Shown: positions 20,004-30,429 of the stretch, piece by piece
Position numbering within the stretch: position 1 is the first letter of the stretch
Layout: each line of letters begins with the position of its first letter
NCBI GenBank assembly: GCA_027579435.1
Contig: JANBPK010000980.1
Coordinates: forward strand, 1 to 41,636
DNA from: Candolleomyces eurysporus
Lineage: Eukaryota > Basidiomycota > Agaricomycetes > Agaricales > Psathyrellaceae
DNA: 41,636 bases
Direction: 5' to 3'
Translations under genes and position numbers: made by a program
Notes under the pieces: generated by a model
Database searches by the model: none
The model's input: only the letters and a program-made list of their open reading frames with translations
Told to the model about the DNA's origin: nothing

Positions 20004-20438
20004 TGTTGAAAGTATGTGACCGGTTTGACTCACCTCTTATTTCTCTTTTCTTGGTTTCCTTATTTTATCTCTTGCCTGATCTTATCTCATCTTATTGGTC
20101 TCTCTATTCCCTTATCTTTGCTTTTATCTCATCTTTTGACTTCTTATCATTTCGGACCCTTTTTCTTGTTCTCAGCAATTGCTCCCATGCTGAGAACATG
20201 TTCCCAATTGCTTCCACTTAGTTACTCCGAGGTTTTAGCTATTCCCTTCCGATTTTCCAGGTTTCCATTATTCTGGTCCATGTGATTGTTGATTTAGAAT
20301 ATATATATGGCTCTGTATTGTCCTGGAGTCCCCCAGATCAGTTCCCTGACTGTCAGACTCCAGGTGAGTAGTGTATCCCTAATAGCAGATCAGTTCTCTG
20401 ACTGTCGGACTCCGGTTGACTGCCTTGCTGTTCAAACA
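20004..20438 (+). mobile_element. Solo LTR of the copia-1 family, long form (435 bp)
   Basis: It starts TGTTGAAAGTATGTGACC and ends GCTGTTCAAACA, flanked by ATAAT (19999-20003 and 20439-20443). Sense is plus here. It is longer than its relatives because the region with CAGATCAGTTC and CTGACTGTC occurs twice near the 3' end (about 20333-20365 and 20388-20415). It sits in the 3' part of LINE E. Confidence 0.92.
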
Positions 20439-20926
20439 ATAATCTCGTTCAGGAGCTTTGGTGATTGTCTCCTGGTGACCATGTGCGGGCACCTAGTGAA
20501 GATGTGGTTGCGCGATTGCCTCTCGGCACCACACGTACATGCGTGATCCTCCTGGATATTAAACTGGTGATAATACTCGCCGATGGGGGCATGGTTGAAG
20601 ATCATTCTGCACATCCGCATGCATAGTAGTGTATCCTCTCCCACCGATTTCACCCACAATCCGCCATTGGTGTATGTGGGCACTATGTATGTCCCCTTCA
20701 ACTCGCGCATCATGAGGAATTGGGACCCTCGGTACCTCTCATCCTGGAACATAGTTGCCCAGGAGTCAAGTGCAGACTAGGTTATGCCTTTATGCACACT
20801 GTCCAGTGTTGTAACTGTCCTCCAGCCTACTGGAATAGGTGGGAGGCTGTGAGCGGCCCTATGGGCCTTATGTTGGATACCCCACTCAAGCTTAGAGGGC
20901 GTACCAATGAATTTGATATAGCAGTG
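20439..20926 (-). pseudogene. LINE E, C-terminal part of ORF2
   Basis: The minus frame (20432-20752) carries the C-terminal Cys/His cluster with EDHACTCGAERQSRNHIFTR, and upstream of it RYRGSQFL. It matches LINE A 380-860. The RNase H core is separated from it by the insertion at 20927-22202. Confidence 0.83.
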
Positions 20927-22202
20927 ATACGACCGTGTTTGCTTTTTCACGAATAAATACCACTTTATTGAATATATCGTTCATCATTCAATTAACGGTT
21001 GTGTCTATTTAATCTCTAAGTTACGAAACCCTTCCGGTATTGAGATAACTTGCGCGGTGCAAAGGATAAAGTAAGAGTACACTACTCTTGGGTTCACAAG
21101 AGTTGGAGTCTACTCGAGGACTGCCGACTTAGAGGCATGCCCATCATATACCCGAGATTAGACTTTAGTAAGCTAGCCGGTTGGCGCTGCTTCAGATCAA
21201 ACGGCCTACCCTGCAGCTGAAAGGCTCAATTTCACTACTAAAGCAATGGAGGTGGTTTCCTAGGCACTAAAGGTACCTACCCTCTCACATGGCTTCACAT
21301 TAATTGAGTATATTCAGTGCTAGAGCAGTAGGGCGAGTCCCTAAGCACACAAAGAGATGCGCGGCGAGGTTTCGGCACATCAGACAGCATGATGGCTGGC
21401 GTGGCACAAGAAAGGAGCTCAAAAGTACTCTGAAAGGAAAGTCGTTCACGGAAAGAGATAACCTGGAGGGCAGTCACAAGGGACTTGCCAAGATAAATCT
21501 ATTCAATTGACGGAGGTCCGACCCCTCCTGATGCAGCTCAAGCAAAGGTTCACCAAGGCAACGGTTGGAATAACCGTAGACCGACCACCCTTGATCAACT
21601 TTGGCATCCCACTTGGCATACTAGAAAAAGCAACAAGAATCTATTAATAGTCACAGCGCAAGCGCAGGAGTGGTGCGGCGGTGCCTTGGCGTATCCAATA
21701 CCCTCTTTTTATCTCTTTATCTCTCTCTCTAGCTGGGGCCTGGACTCTTTTATTTATAAATCTTGTGTACACTTATTTACCATGTTCCGGTGATTGCGTG
21801 GCTCCAGATAGTATATATATTGGACTCTCTTAGCATAGTTTTTCCCCAGAGAATTACTGCTGTTTTATTTGTGTTTACTTTGCGTTCGCAATTGACTGGA
21901 TTTGTGACTTTTATCTCGCGTGGCGTGATACTAAGTGAAAGAAAGATCAAAGCTATAAAGAAGTAACCTTAGGGTTAACTGTCTGATTATCAAGTACTCC
22001 TCGATTACTTGGAACTAGTGTGCACAAGAGAGAGAACTTGTAAATTCTTAATACTCTACACTACCCCCCATACTCGCACCCCAATTTCGGTGCAGCATGA
22101 CTACCAAAGGTTTATACATTATATTTACCTCGCACGGCTCGACTTGGAGTTGGTGTTAGGTGTTAGTTGGTGTGTTAGTAGTCTCGCCGTACTCAATCTC
22201 TT
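20927..22202. mobile_element. Repeat T, copy 1: 1.28-kb insertion in LINE E RNase H
   Basis: LINE E is continuous on both sides and CAGTG is found at both edges (20922-20926 and 22203-22207). The left edge reads TGATACGACCGTG, followed by a decayed TTTGC / ACGAA hairpin and ATTGAAT / ATTCAAT arms. The first 365 bases match 26192-26555 in inverse orientation. The part around 21800-22100 resembles 26556-26885 in the same orientation. Open frames are short (at most 75 codons) and carry no recognisable domain. It may be a long solo LTR or a non-autonomous element. Confidence 0.6.
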
Positions 22203-22952
22203 CAGTGGTCCTCCCCTACCGAGAGCCACTGATTGAGGGCCTTGCACATGCCTGTTCTGAATGGACCGACCTCCTCGCTGAGGACATGGAATCAGTGAAT
22301 GCAATGATGTGGTTGCAGCCGGCCAGTGCCGTGGCCCTGACAACTGCCGCCCTTATTGCAAACAGCTCTGCATATGCAGAGGTGATCTTTCCTGCTGCCC
22401 AGGTAGAGGTAACAGGGTCATGTCCAGTCCATTCAATCACAAACGATGCTGTTGCCTGGTGCATGGTGCGTTTTGGGACTGAATGATCCGTCCCACAGCA
22501 CACTGTGCCTTGCTGTTGTGCAGCCTGTCGCTGCAAAGTGTCAAGGAAGGTGCGTCGCTTGGGCAGCGCGTCTGCTCCCTTGGGATTGAATTCGTTGAAC
22601 AGTACCCTTCCTTGGTGCCTGTCCAATAGTCATTTATCAGGGGTGTTCTCCTCCACAGTTGGGGGGAACACCTCAGTGAGAGTGTATATTTTGCTGTTAG
22701 TCTCAGTAACAGCATCCTGTACCACCTTCTGTCTGTCCGTTGACATCCAGCAAGATGCTTTTAAAGCAGGGATTGCTGTTTTGGCATGTTCCCCCCTCAT
22801 CAGTGACCTGAGCGGATAGGAGTCCGACAGAGTTGCTGTACAAAACACTGCTCTTTGGGAGAGCTTGAGGAGGTGTAGGCAGATAGGAGGTAGCCTGGCT
22901 AAGCTCTCCACTCCCCTGGTAGGTGAGGTGTGAAAAGCACCTGTGATCCAAC
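22203..22952 (-). pseudogene. LINE E, RNase H and RT-RNase H spacer
   Basis: The minus frames 22216-22626 and 22630-22911 encode RNase H with AELFAIRAAVVRA and IIAFTDSMSS, and the upstream spacer with AKTAIPALKASCWMSTDRQK. This copy keeps CGA-containing codons (PKRR) where LINE C has TGA. It ends at the copia-1 LTR at 22953; RT is not found beyond it. Confidence 0.84.
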
Positions 22953-23334
22953 TGTTTGAACAGCAAGGCAGTCAACCGGAGTCCGACAGTCAGGAAACTG
23001 ATCTGGGGGACTCCAGGATGATACAGGGCCATATATATAACCTAAATCAACAATCACATGGACCGGAATAACGGAAAACCAGAATATCGGAAAGAAATAG
23101 CTAAAACCTCAGAGTAACTAAGTGGAAGCAATTAGGAACATGTTCTCAGCATGGGAGCAATTGCCAAGAACATAGAAAAGAGTCCGGAATGATAAGAAGT
23201 CAAAAGATGAGATAAAAGCAAAGATAAGGGAATAGAGAGACCGATAAGATGAGATAAGGTCAGGCAAGAGATAAGATAAGAAAACAAGAAAAGCGAAATA
23301 AGAGGTGAGTCAAACTGGTCACATACTTTCAACA
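22953..23334 (-). mobile_element. 3' LTR of a copia-1 element (382 bp)
   Basis: It starts TGTTTGAACAGC and ends ACTTTCAACA. It adjoins the pol C-terminus on the minus strand, with a purine-rich tract (minus strand AAGGTCAAGGGAGAG) just inside it, so it is the 3' LTR. The left flank is CCAAC. No matching right flank remains, because the 5' end is lost. Confidence 0.88.
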
Positions 23335-24402
23335 CTCTCCCTTGACCTTGACAACCTCCTAACTCAACTTCAGTCCCATCTGCTCCCACACCAACTTCAT
23401 TTCCAAACCACCCAGTGCCTTGGTCAAGCCATCCGCTGGTTGCTGAGTCCCAGGAATATGCAAAACATCAATACAGCCATCATCCACCACATCCCGAAGC
23501 CAATAAAACTGAAGATCAAGGTGTTTCATCTGTCCAAAGTGCTCCGGATTCTTGCTGACACCGATCGCGGACTGGTTATCAATCCAAAAGAGTGAGGGAC
23601 CTTGAAAAGGATAGCCGAACTCGGACAGAATGTTGCGCATCCACAGGATCTCCTTCCCAGCCTCAACTGCAGCCATGTACTCTGCTTGGTGCTTGACAGA
23701 GCAACAACTGTTTGGAGCTTGCTGGACCACCCAATGGCTCCACCACCCATGCAAGTGATATAAGCACCTGTAGAGCATCTGGTATTGATACAGTCGCCAT
23801 GAGATGCATCACAGTAAGTGGTAAAAGCAAGACCATCCTCCCCTTTGGTGTAGGTAAGCTTGTAATCCTTTGTCCCCTGCAAGTATTGGAATAGATGCTT
23901 GACAGTGTTCCAATGCTGGGGACTGGGATTCTGGCTAAAGCAACCAAGGAAGCTCACAGCCTTCGCAATATTGGGCCAAGTCATGGTGCACAGGTATTGG
24001 AGGATGCCAATCGCATTGAGATATGGCACAGAGCGCATATACTCGACCTCCTCACCGTTCTGGGGACCCATGGACTTGGAGAGCTTGATGCCAGGTACAA
24101 GCGGAATGGTAACGGGGTTGCAGTTCTGCATACCATAGCGCTCGAGCATGTCAATGATGTACTGGCGCTGGGAAAGGGAGATGGAATGGTTGTCCTGGTC
24201 TTGGGAGATCTTGACACCAAGTAGAAACTTGGTCTGGCCCAGATTGCGCAATTTGAAGTGCTTTGAGAGCTCCTCTGCAGCGCAATCAATAAGAACCGGG
24301 TCCTTATAGGCAAGGGTGATGTTGTCGATATAGATAGGAACAGTCATCTGGAGCTCTCCTTTGACATAGAGGTAGATTGAGTGATCAGATTCAAGCCTCT
24401 GG
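23335..24402 (-). pseudogene. copia-1 pol, C-terminal RT and RNase H
   Basis: The minus strand encodes the second half of copia RT and RNase H: LSKHFKLRNLGQTKFLLGV, SLSQRQYIIDMLERYG, YCDASHGDC, EAGKEILWMRN, IDNQSAIGVSKNPEHF and the C-terminus ending at 23359. The RT catalytic box reads YIDN instead of YIDD. A one-base deletion near 23690, relative to copia-2, breaks the frame at the usual SSTEAEYM. RT upstream is missing: at 24402 the coding sequence is cut by an LTR fragment. Confidence 0.87.
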
Positions 24403-24435
24403 TGTTTGAACAGCAAGGCAGTCAACTGGAGTCCA
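24403..24435 (-). mobile_element. copia-1 LTR end fragment (33 bp)
   Basis: The fragment begins exactly at TGTTTGAACAGCAAGG and stops after GGAGTCCA, where repeat S starts. It is either a second LTR inserted into pol and cut by S, or the remains of the 5' LTR after an internal deletion. Confidence 0.7.
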
Positions 24436-25122
24436 ATGATGTGCAGGTCGCGTTCTAAGGCTCAAAACACAACAAGACAAAGAACCTAACTCTAACACCA
24501 ACACACACACAAAACAAACACACCAAGTANCTTCGGAAGATAAGAGGCAGGCAAGGGTATAGTGAAAAGCTCTAAGTCAAGCTGGACTTGGGCTTCGGAA
24601 CGTAAACTTTGCAATCGCAAGTTCGAGGGGGGAGCTAAGGCTCAACCAGGTTCGATGTTATTGCTTCGGAAGCTGAACTTCGTAGACAACAGACTTCGAC
24701 GATACACAGATTCGACTTCAGAAGTGAGAACATGGTCTCGACACGATATAGCTTTAACAATGCGATGAGGACACGGCCTCTGAACGACTTCTGAACTTAA
24801 ACACGCAAAAGATAACAGAAAGGCTCTCGTAGATTCAGTGGGTAACACAGACCCAGACGCAAAATACAACGCTAGCTACCCGCTATATAGATTCAGTACT
24901 TCGAGTCCAAGATTGAATACTGTAAATAAGTTTGGCAAACACATTCAGAACAAACAGAGATAAAAGCACATGAAATTAACCAGTCCGGAAAGAAATAATC
25001 ATATGAGGGTATCCAGGTTCCAGAACTAGGTCTCGACCTTCCTAGACTCACATCGAGACTTGTTCAGAACCACTGCCAAAACGGCACTCCACTATTTCCA
25101 CATGTTTAGATAGTTCGGAATA
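24436..25122 (+). repeat. Repeat S, copy 1 (about 690 bp)
   Basis: It matches 35294-35960 along its length. Shared landmarks are the opening TGATGTG, the AC-rich block, CAATCGCAAGTTCGAGG (near 24615), GGAGCTAAGGCTCAACCAG, GCTCTCGTAGATT, GACGCAAAATACAA and CATGAGGGTATC. No convincing open frame is present. This copy is rich in TTCGGAA-like words, while copy 2 often has TTTGCAA at corresponding places. There is an N at 24530. It joins repeat R directly. Confidence 0.65.
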
Positions 25123-26121
25123 GGTTCGGAGGTGAGTACCTTTGCTCCCGACCCTACTTCGGTCTATCCGGTTCGCTGGGCACCACTCCCAAGCCCTTAT
25201 CACGTCATTGCCCCAACTCTAGGCCTTCCGCATCCTTCCACACCTCATGCTTTCCTTGTTATCCACGTCGGTTCACAAGACCGAAACCTATCTTGGGTTC
25301 TGAAGACAGCCGAGGGTCCGGTCTCCACTCCGCATCAGTTCACACCTTGAGTCGACTCTTTGGAAGTTCTCAACCGAGCTGCTTCGTACTTCCAAATCCA
25401 GTAACTGTCATGTTTAATTGACCTAACGGATTTGCCATCACGTCCTCGAAGCCACAGAGTGACGTTTCACCTTCCACTTAGCGAATGTCAGGGTGAATGT
25501 CCCTTGTAGTGTGCAGACTCTCTTCCTACGCCGTACCTCGCCAGGTCGGGCGCACAGTTGTGGTTCCAAATTGATTCGCTACCCTTCGGATACGTTCGCA
25601 GGGCCTTCCTATTTTAAAGCACCACGGCCGAACCGTTGTACTTAGGTTCTGACACTGTGGTTTTTTATGTGTTTGTTCAATGACCACATCTTAAGCAAAT
25701 AAGGTGCAAGGAATGCATTTGTTTACAGTTTGTGTTTAATGTGCCTACATTGGACACATATTGAGCAAATTTTTAGTGGTGGCAGAAGGGGGCCAGACAC
25801 ATGCAATGCAAATTTGAATTTGCCTAGCTTGAACATTTGTATTGCAGATTGTAGACAAAGTCAACCCTTGCATTTGGTTTGCTTTAAATGTGCTCTTTGA
25901 ACAAACACATCAAAAATCACAGTGTGAGCCAGATCCTTGAGAGCTGCTAAGTCTGAAGCCGGGAACCGCTTCGACTCTTGGTTTCGCAATGTTCAGAAGA
26001 CATGCTAAGTTCTATAAGTTGTTATCGTTACTTAGTACTTTAATTCAGAAGAGCTTCCGAAGGAAAGTTCTATTAATTCGCGAGTTTTCTAGGGGTATGC
26101 AGGCAGCTGCCGTATCACCAT
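25123..26121 (+). repeat. Repeat R, copy 2, carrying a MITE
   Basis: It matches 12519-13242 end to end. Without the MITE and one TGA it is 724 bp, the same length as copy 1. The edges are GGTTCGGAGG and CACCAT, as in copy 1. Confidence 0.75.
25653..25924. mobile_element. 272-bp MITE with CACTG ends (CACTA/CMC type)
   Basis: The left end reads CACTGTGGTTTTTTATGTGT and the right end, on the minus strand, CACTGTGATTTTTGATGTGT. The arms agree at 33 of 37 positions. TGA lies at both edges (25650-25652, 25925-25927) and occurs once at the matching place in R copy 1 (13046-13048). A CACTR terminus with a three-base duplication is typical of the CMC superfamily, to which the Plavaka-type transposases in this window also belong. 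It has no coding capacity. Confidence 0.88.
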
Positions 26122-26555
26122 GTATTGAATTATGAACTGTTATTCAATAAAAGTGGTATTTATTCGCGAAAAAGCGAACACGGTTGTATCAGCACGAGAG
26201 GTAAGGTACCATAAGTGCATAGGACACCTTCCCTCCTGCCCAGTAGTGAAACCAGGTTGTTCTGCTGATGGGTAGGCCGTTCAATTTCAAGCAGCGCCAT
26301 CCGGCTAGCATACTAAACCCTAATCTCGGGTATATGGCGGCACGCCTCTATGTCGGCAGCCCTCGAGTAGACTCCAACCCTTGTGAACCCAAAAGTAGTG
26401 TACTCCTTTGTTATCCTTTGTACCACACGAGTTATCTTAATACTGGAGGGATTTCATAGTATAGAGACTAGATTAGACACAACCATGTATTGAATTATGA
26501 ACGGTTATTCAATAAATTGGTATTTATTCGCAAAAAAGCGACCACAGTTGTATCA
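26122..26555 (-). repeat. Repeat T, copy 2, in a partial tandem
   Basis: In inverse orientation this matches the first 365 bases of the 20927 insertion. Two ends of the same kind lie 364 bases apart (ending GTTGTATCA at 26191 and 26555). Each is preceded by two small hairpins: TATTGAAT/ATTCAATA arms (26123-26149; 26488-26514) and TTCGC/GCGA(A) arms (26163-26178; 26527-26541). Confidence 0.65.
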
Positions 26556-26900
26556 ATGGCTCAAAGTAGTATATATACACACTAACTACTGCTCAAGCGG
26601 CATCATCGTATTGTTGTTGTTTTTATCTTTTACTTGCATTTATCGACAAATCTATCAAGTTTTCTGCTCATACTTCACATGGTGTGAACTATCAGTTATC
26701 TTGGAACTCAGGAACTTAAGCGGTCATAAGGATTGACTACTTGGGATTAGGAACCTTACTAGCAGTACACTAGGGTACTTCTAGTTCTGTGGAGGTCAAC
26801 TACGAGAGAACTTGAGAAACCCAGTATTCTTAATTCACTCCATAACCCCCACTTACTCGCACTTTGACTTTGTGCGGCCTTACCCTTACACCGCTTGACT
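26556..26900 (+). repeat. Repeat T, right part (LTR-like)
   Basis: It resembles 21800-22100 in the same orientation: a GTATATATA element, a T-rich run, AGAGAACTTG, and a C-run followed by ACTCGCAC. It is possibly the promoter-bearing half of an LTR. No gene is seen in it. Confidence 0.45.
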
Positions 26901-28470
26901 GCACATGGCCTGGGTACAGGTTGTGGTTAATTGGTTTTTGTGTGTGTTTTCTGAGCTTGGCAGCACCAATCTCATCACCGGCTTTGAGAGCTCAATGTCA
27001 GATTTGAACAAACACAAATGGCAACCTGCCTCAAAGCTAACTGATCCTGATAACATTGGTGATATTGAGGTATACACCCACCAAGAAGCCCATGAACATG
27101 GGAGAGAAGCTTGACAGCCTGTCACCCAGGGTTTAACAGCAACTTCTCACGAGCTCCCCCATTGCGTCTACCTGCCACAGTACTGTGACTGTTGAAGATG
27201 TTGATGAGGATGCACCATTGGATGAAGACAAACCTGCTGCCAAGAAACTGAAAACCACAAGTAAGTTGTTTGACGTCTTGTTTGCTCTCAGATATCCAAA
27301 TTCTATTCTAATGTTCAATGCAGAAAAAGCAAAAAAAAAACCCACATATTTCTTTGCCATTGCCATCCCCTGCACCACACACAGAATCTGGAAATGAGTC
27401 AAAATCCTCCAGCAAGAGTGAGATTGGCAAGCCAGTGGTTAAGGAGAGCCGCACTCATGACATTGACAAGTTTTTTTGGGCCACTGGTGCTTTGTGGACC
27501 TAAGGGAAGCCAGAAGCATTACTGCCATTGTCTTTGGTGCCCAACTATTGAAAAATATGTTCCCCTTATCGCTGTATTTGTGCTTTTCTAGCTCATTCCC
27601 CTCTAGATTCATTGTTTCAGAGACAATGACTCTCTGCTGACATATTCAAGCATCCCATCAAGTACATATCTTCTAATTAACCACAGCAGTACCCTATCTA
27701 AGATGAGCGTTTAGGGAAGTTACAATGCTTGGTGCAAACATAATGGCATTAAGTCAATGCTTCCTGCAGCTGCTAGGGCATGGAAGGATGCCAAGAAAGC
27801 CCAGCAGTCAATGTTGGATGATGTTGTTGAGGAGAAAGAGCGGGTTGTCCCTTACTTGGACACTCTGCTTCAGGAGGCAGCAGAGGATTGGCTCATTGCA
27901 ACCAATCAGGTGAGTGATCTCTATTCATATGCTCCATTGTACTCAACAGGTATGCTGTAGCCTATTGACGTGCTCAGTCATCATGAATTCAAGACAATGA
28001 TTGATGTCGCTTCTCAAGCACACAATGGCATCAAGATTCTGGATAAGCACACAACAAGAGAGAATATTGTGGCAAGGTTCTGGCAGATCTATCAGACCTT
28101 TGACAGTGGCTGACAGTGTGCATTTTGTTGGTGTTGTCAATCCCTGGCTCATTTTGATTTTGAATTAATAGAACAATAATGTTGGGATAATCAGTCTCAC
28201 ATGTGACACATGGCAGGCCAGCAATCACAATGCATATTTTGCTGTTGCTGGTCACTGGATCAAAGGGTCAGTACCTGGGGGCAAGCTGAAAATGCAGAGT
28301 GCTTTATTTGGCTTCACCCAAATGAATACAGCTTATGATGGGGCTCGTCTTGTCTGGGCATTGTACCGGATTGTCAAATGGCTTGGAATTGCTCATAAGG
28401 TTGGCCTTTTCTCCATTTCAACCATTTCAAGCACTAATTTTTGCTTGCAGGTCAGTGGTGGTTAACAAAG
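26901..28470 (+). pseudogene. hAT-family transposase, N-terminal half, decayed
   Basis: This is the N-terminal half of a hAT transposase. In order: an acidic region (EDVDEDAPLDEDK); an intron from GTAAGT at 27262 to an AG at 27323 or 27383; SRTHDIDKFF followed by KHYCHCLWC, probably the BED-type zinc finger; ERVVPYLDTLLQEAAEDWLI; a 51-bp intron (27910-27960); PIDVLSHHEFKTMIDVAS; and the DDE start SLTCDTWQASN (about 28190-28225) with GHWIKG and SALFGFTQMNTAYDG. The T7 run near 27470 shifts the frame. A TGA near 28110 lies at an unclear exon boundary. After HKVG (about 28400) the gene stops being readable, so the rest of the catalytic domain and the dimerisation domain are missing. Confidence 0.82.
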
Positions 28471-28680
28471 TTACTTGTACATGTAACTTGTTCCCTTACT
28501 GATTTAACTTTTTCTAACTTTTTCAACTTAAGTAAATCTTTCCTCAACCCATTAACTTCACATTAACATTCAAGTTAGACCAAGTTAGAGCATGTTGACT
28601 TAAGCTAAGATCAAGCTACATACAAGTTAGCACAAGTAAACTTGAGCTGTATATTCTCTTTTAGCCTCAACAAACCCTGC
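28471..28680. other. AAGTTA/TAACTT-rich spacer
   Basis: No gene is seen. The stretch is full of AAGTTA, TTAACTT and CAAGTTAG words and has a near-palindrome AAGTTACTTGTACATGTAAC continuing TT (28467-28490). Similar words recur at 29270-29360. It may be a decayed MITE. Confidence 0.4.
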
Positions 28681-29200
28681 ATTTTCTGCCCATTCTCACC
28701 ATGTTACCTGGCCCACAACCAGCTCCAGCACAATATTTGCCCTCACACATGCAGTCTGAAAAGCAAGAGGTGTTGGAACAGAGAGCAGTAAGGCCAAGTG
28801 CAACACAAAGGAAGTACAAGGGGGCGTACTATGCATTGATTGACAAAGATGGAAATGAGGTGTTGTCAGACAAAGGGTAGGAGGATCAATGACATGTTGC
28901 TGCTGTATATGTAGTAGTAGTACATGTAAATGTACGCTTTGTGTTCAATGTTGTTTGGTAGATTCAATCTCAGTGTTGTTTCAAGTTTTGGGCATTTGCA
29001 TTGTCAGTTGGAATTGGCATCAGTTTGGTGCTAGAGCGGCCTTCAACAGGAACATCCAAACATTGTTCAGGTCCAATGGTAAGCAAAAAATCATATAAAT
29101 CCGGCTGAAGGCTTCTTTCTTGAATGCTCATCTGACAGTGACCTGGTCTTTTGTCCTGCAACAAGATGGTTATGCCAGCGTCAAAGCTATGTGAATGGGT
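28681..29200 (+). CDS. Unknown spliced gene fragment
   Basis: I do not recognise this gene. A plus frame with MLPGPQPAPAQYLPSHMQSE and YKGAYYALIDKDGNEVLSDK ends at a possible GTAGGA donor (28877). A second coherent piece, NWHQFGARAAFNRNIQTLF (about 29010-29075), is followed by a good GTAAGC donor (29081) after TCCAATG. An acceptor before ATGGTTATGCC (29165) could follow, but the next frame soon stops. It could be the upstream part of the gene at 29781-31107. Confidence 0.35.
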
Positions 29201-29780
29201 ATAGGCTTGGTTGGCATACAGTTATTGTCCTCCTTGCTGTTCTTTGCCCTTGAATCAAGGTCTATTAGCTCAAAGTTAGACACATGTCAGTGTCAAGTAA
29301 GTCAAGTTGATCCAAGTTAAAAACAAGTTAACTTGTAGTTAATGTGTGCTGTTAACATAAGTTAACATTTCTGCATCAGTGTGGTTGTTGATTTATAAGT
29401 CTTACTCAAATCATGTATAATCAAAATGAGGCATTCTGTGGCTGTATCCAGAGCTATATAAGATATTGAACCAATTTCCTGGGTGTGTTTGACCACTATG
29501 TGCCCTGCGTTGGGTTCTTCTAACCCACATGGCAAATTTAACCTGTCTGGCGGCTTACATCTGGTTAATCTAAAAATATGTGGCGGGTGAGCGATCTGGT
29601 TGTANGACCCCCATCTCCTGACAGGTACTCTTTCTTAGGCTGACAGGTTAATATTTGATGGGTTTGCTTACCCAGACTGGCAGGTGAATCCTTATTGCCC
29701 AGAGCAAGCCATTAGTGCCTGGGGAACTATCACTGCGATACAACGCACTTAGTTGTATGGCTTTTTCATGAGGGTAGATG
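29201..29780. other. Non-coding stretch with imperfect inverted repeats
   Basis: No gene is seen. It holds AAGTTA-type words (29270-29360). An imperfect inverted pair has AACCCACATGGCAAATTTAA at 29522 against AACCCATCAAATATTAACC read on the minus strand from about 29662. Several copies of CTGACAGGT or CTGGCAGGT lie between 29550 and 29690. There is an N at 29605. Confidence 0.4.
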
Positions 29781-30348
29781 CAAAGTGGATGTGCTACAAC
29801 ATCCTCGAGTGTCTGCCTTTGCAAGGGCAGACACTCAGTGATGTCATCAGCCTTTGATGCCATTGATTATGCAAGGACACACAATGCCAGCTCACGCATG
29901 TTCGCGTCATTGCCAATTGACCACTCTTGTCCTCTTCTCCTTGAAATCTTTGTTTGGCTCCCTACAGGGGCTTGCCCNAAAAAAATTTGGCAAGCCCTTC
30001 AACTTGGAACTTGGGCACCTACTGTGAGCTTGTTGTTCATATCAATGTCCTCCCAATTGACCGACTGACCCTGCCCCTCCAGATGTCATTGTTGTCTCCC
30101 TATGTGCCTACCTCAGACCCCACTGAAGTTGAGCTTGAAGAGCCCCATTTGCACTACTTCACTGGGTCTCATCCCTGCCAGTGGAACCAATATTGAGCCC
30201 ATTCATGGTCAATCACCCCTTGGCTGGTTGTGGAGTCATTTGACAGGCAGCTGTACACACCTCTCAACAGCTGCCCAATGTTCATATATGGCTCCCAACT
30301 CTACCCTGAGCTTGTTGATGAGGTGCTGGCTGGTCTAGAAACCCCCAT
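29781..30348 (+). pseudogene. Unknown gene, first part, with in-frame stop
   Basis: I do not recognise this gene. A plus frame contains YCELVVHINVLPIDRLTLPL and SPYVPTSDPTEVELEEPHLH, ends at a TGA at 30194, and resumes in the same frame with WLVVESFDRQLYTPLNSC and FIYGSQLYPELVDEVLAGLE. It reaches a plausible GTAAGC donor at 30349. An N at 29978 shifts the preceding frame (FDAIDYARTHNASSRMF). The good acceptor CATCAG at 30429 would join it to the repeat-rich frame downstream. A single base change may explain the stop. Confidence 0.45.
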
Positions 30349-30429
30349 GTAAGCATGCTCTCATTCTTCTTCTGTTGTATTAACCTCTGAATCAAGGCTG
30401 AAAGGACACCCTCTTTTTTGACCATCAGT

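Noticed and set aside
21304..21510. Short basic plus-strand frame in repeat T
   Set aside because: It has 68 codons, no motif, and is not conserved in the other T copies visible here.
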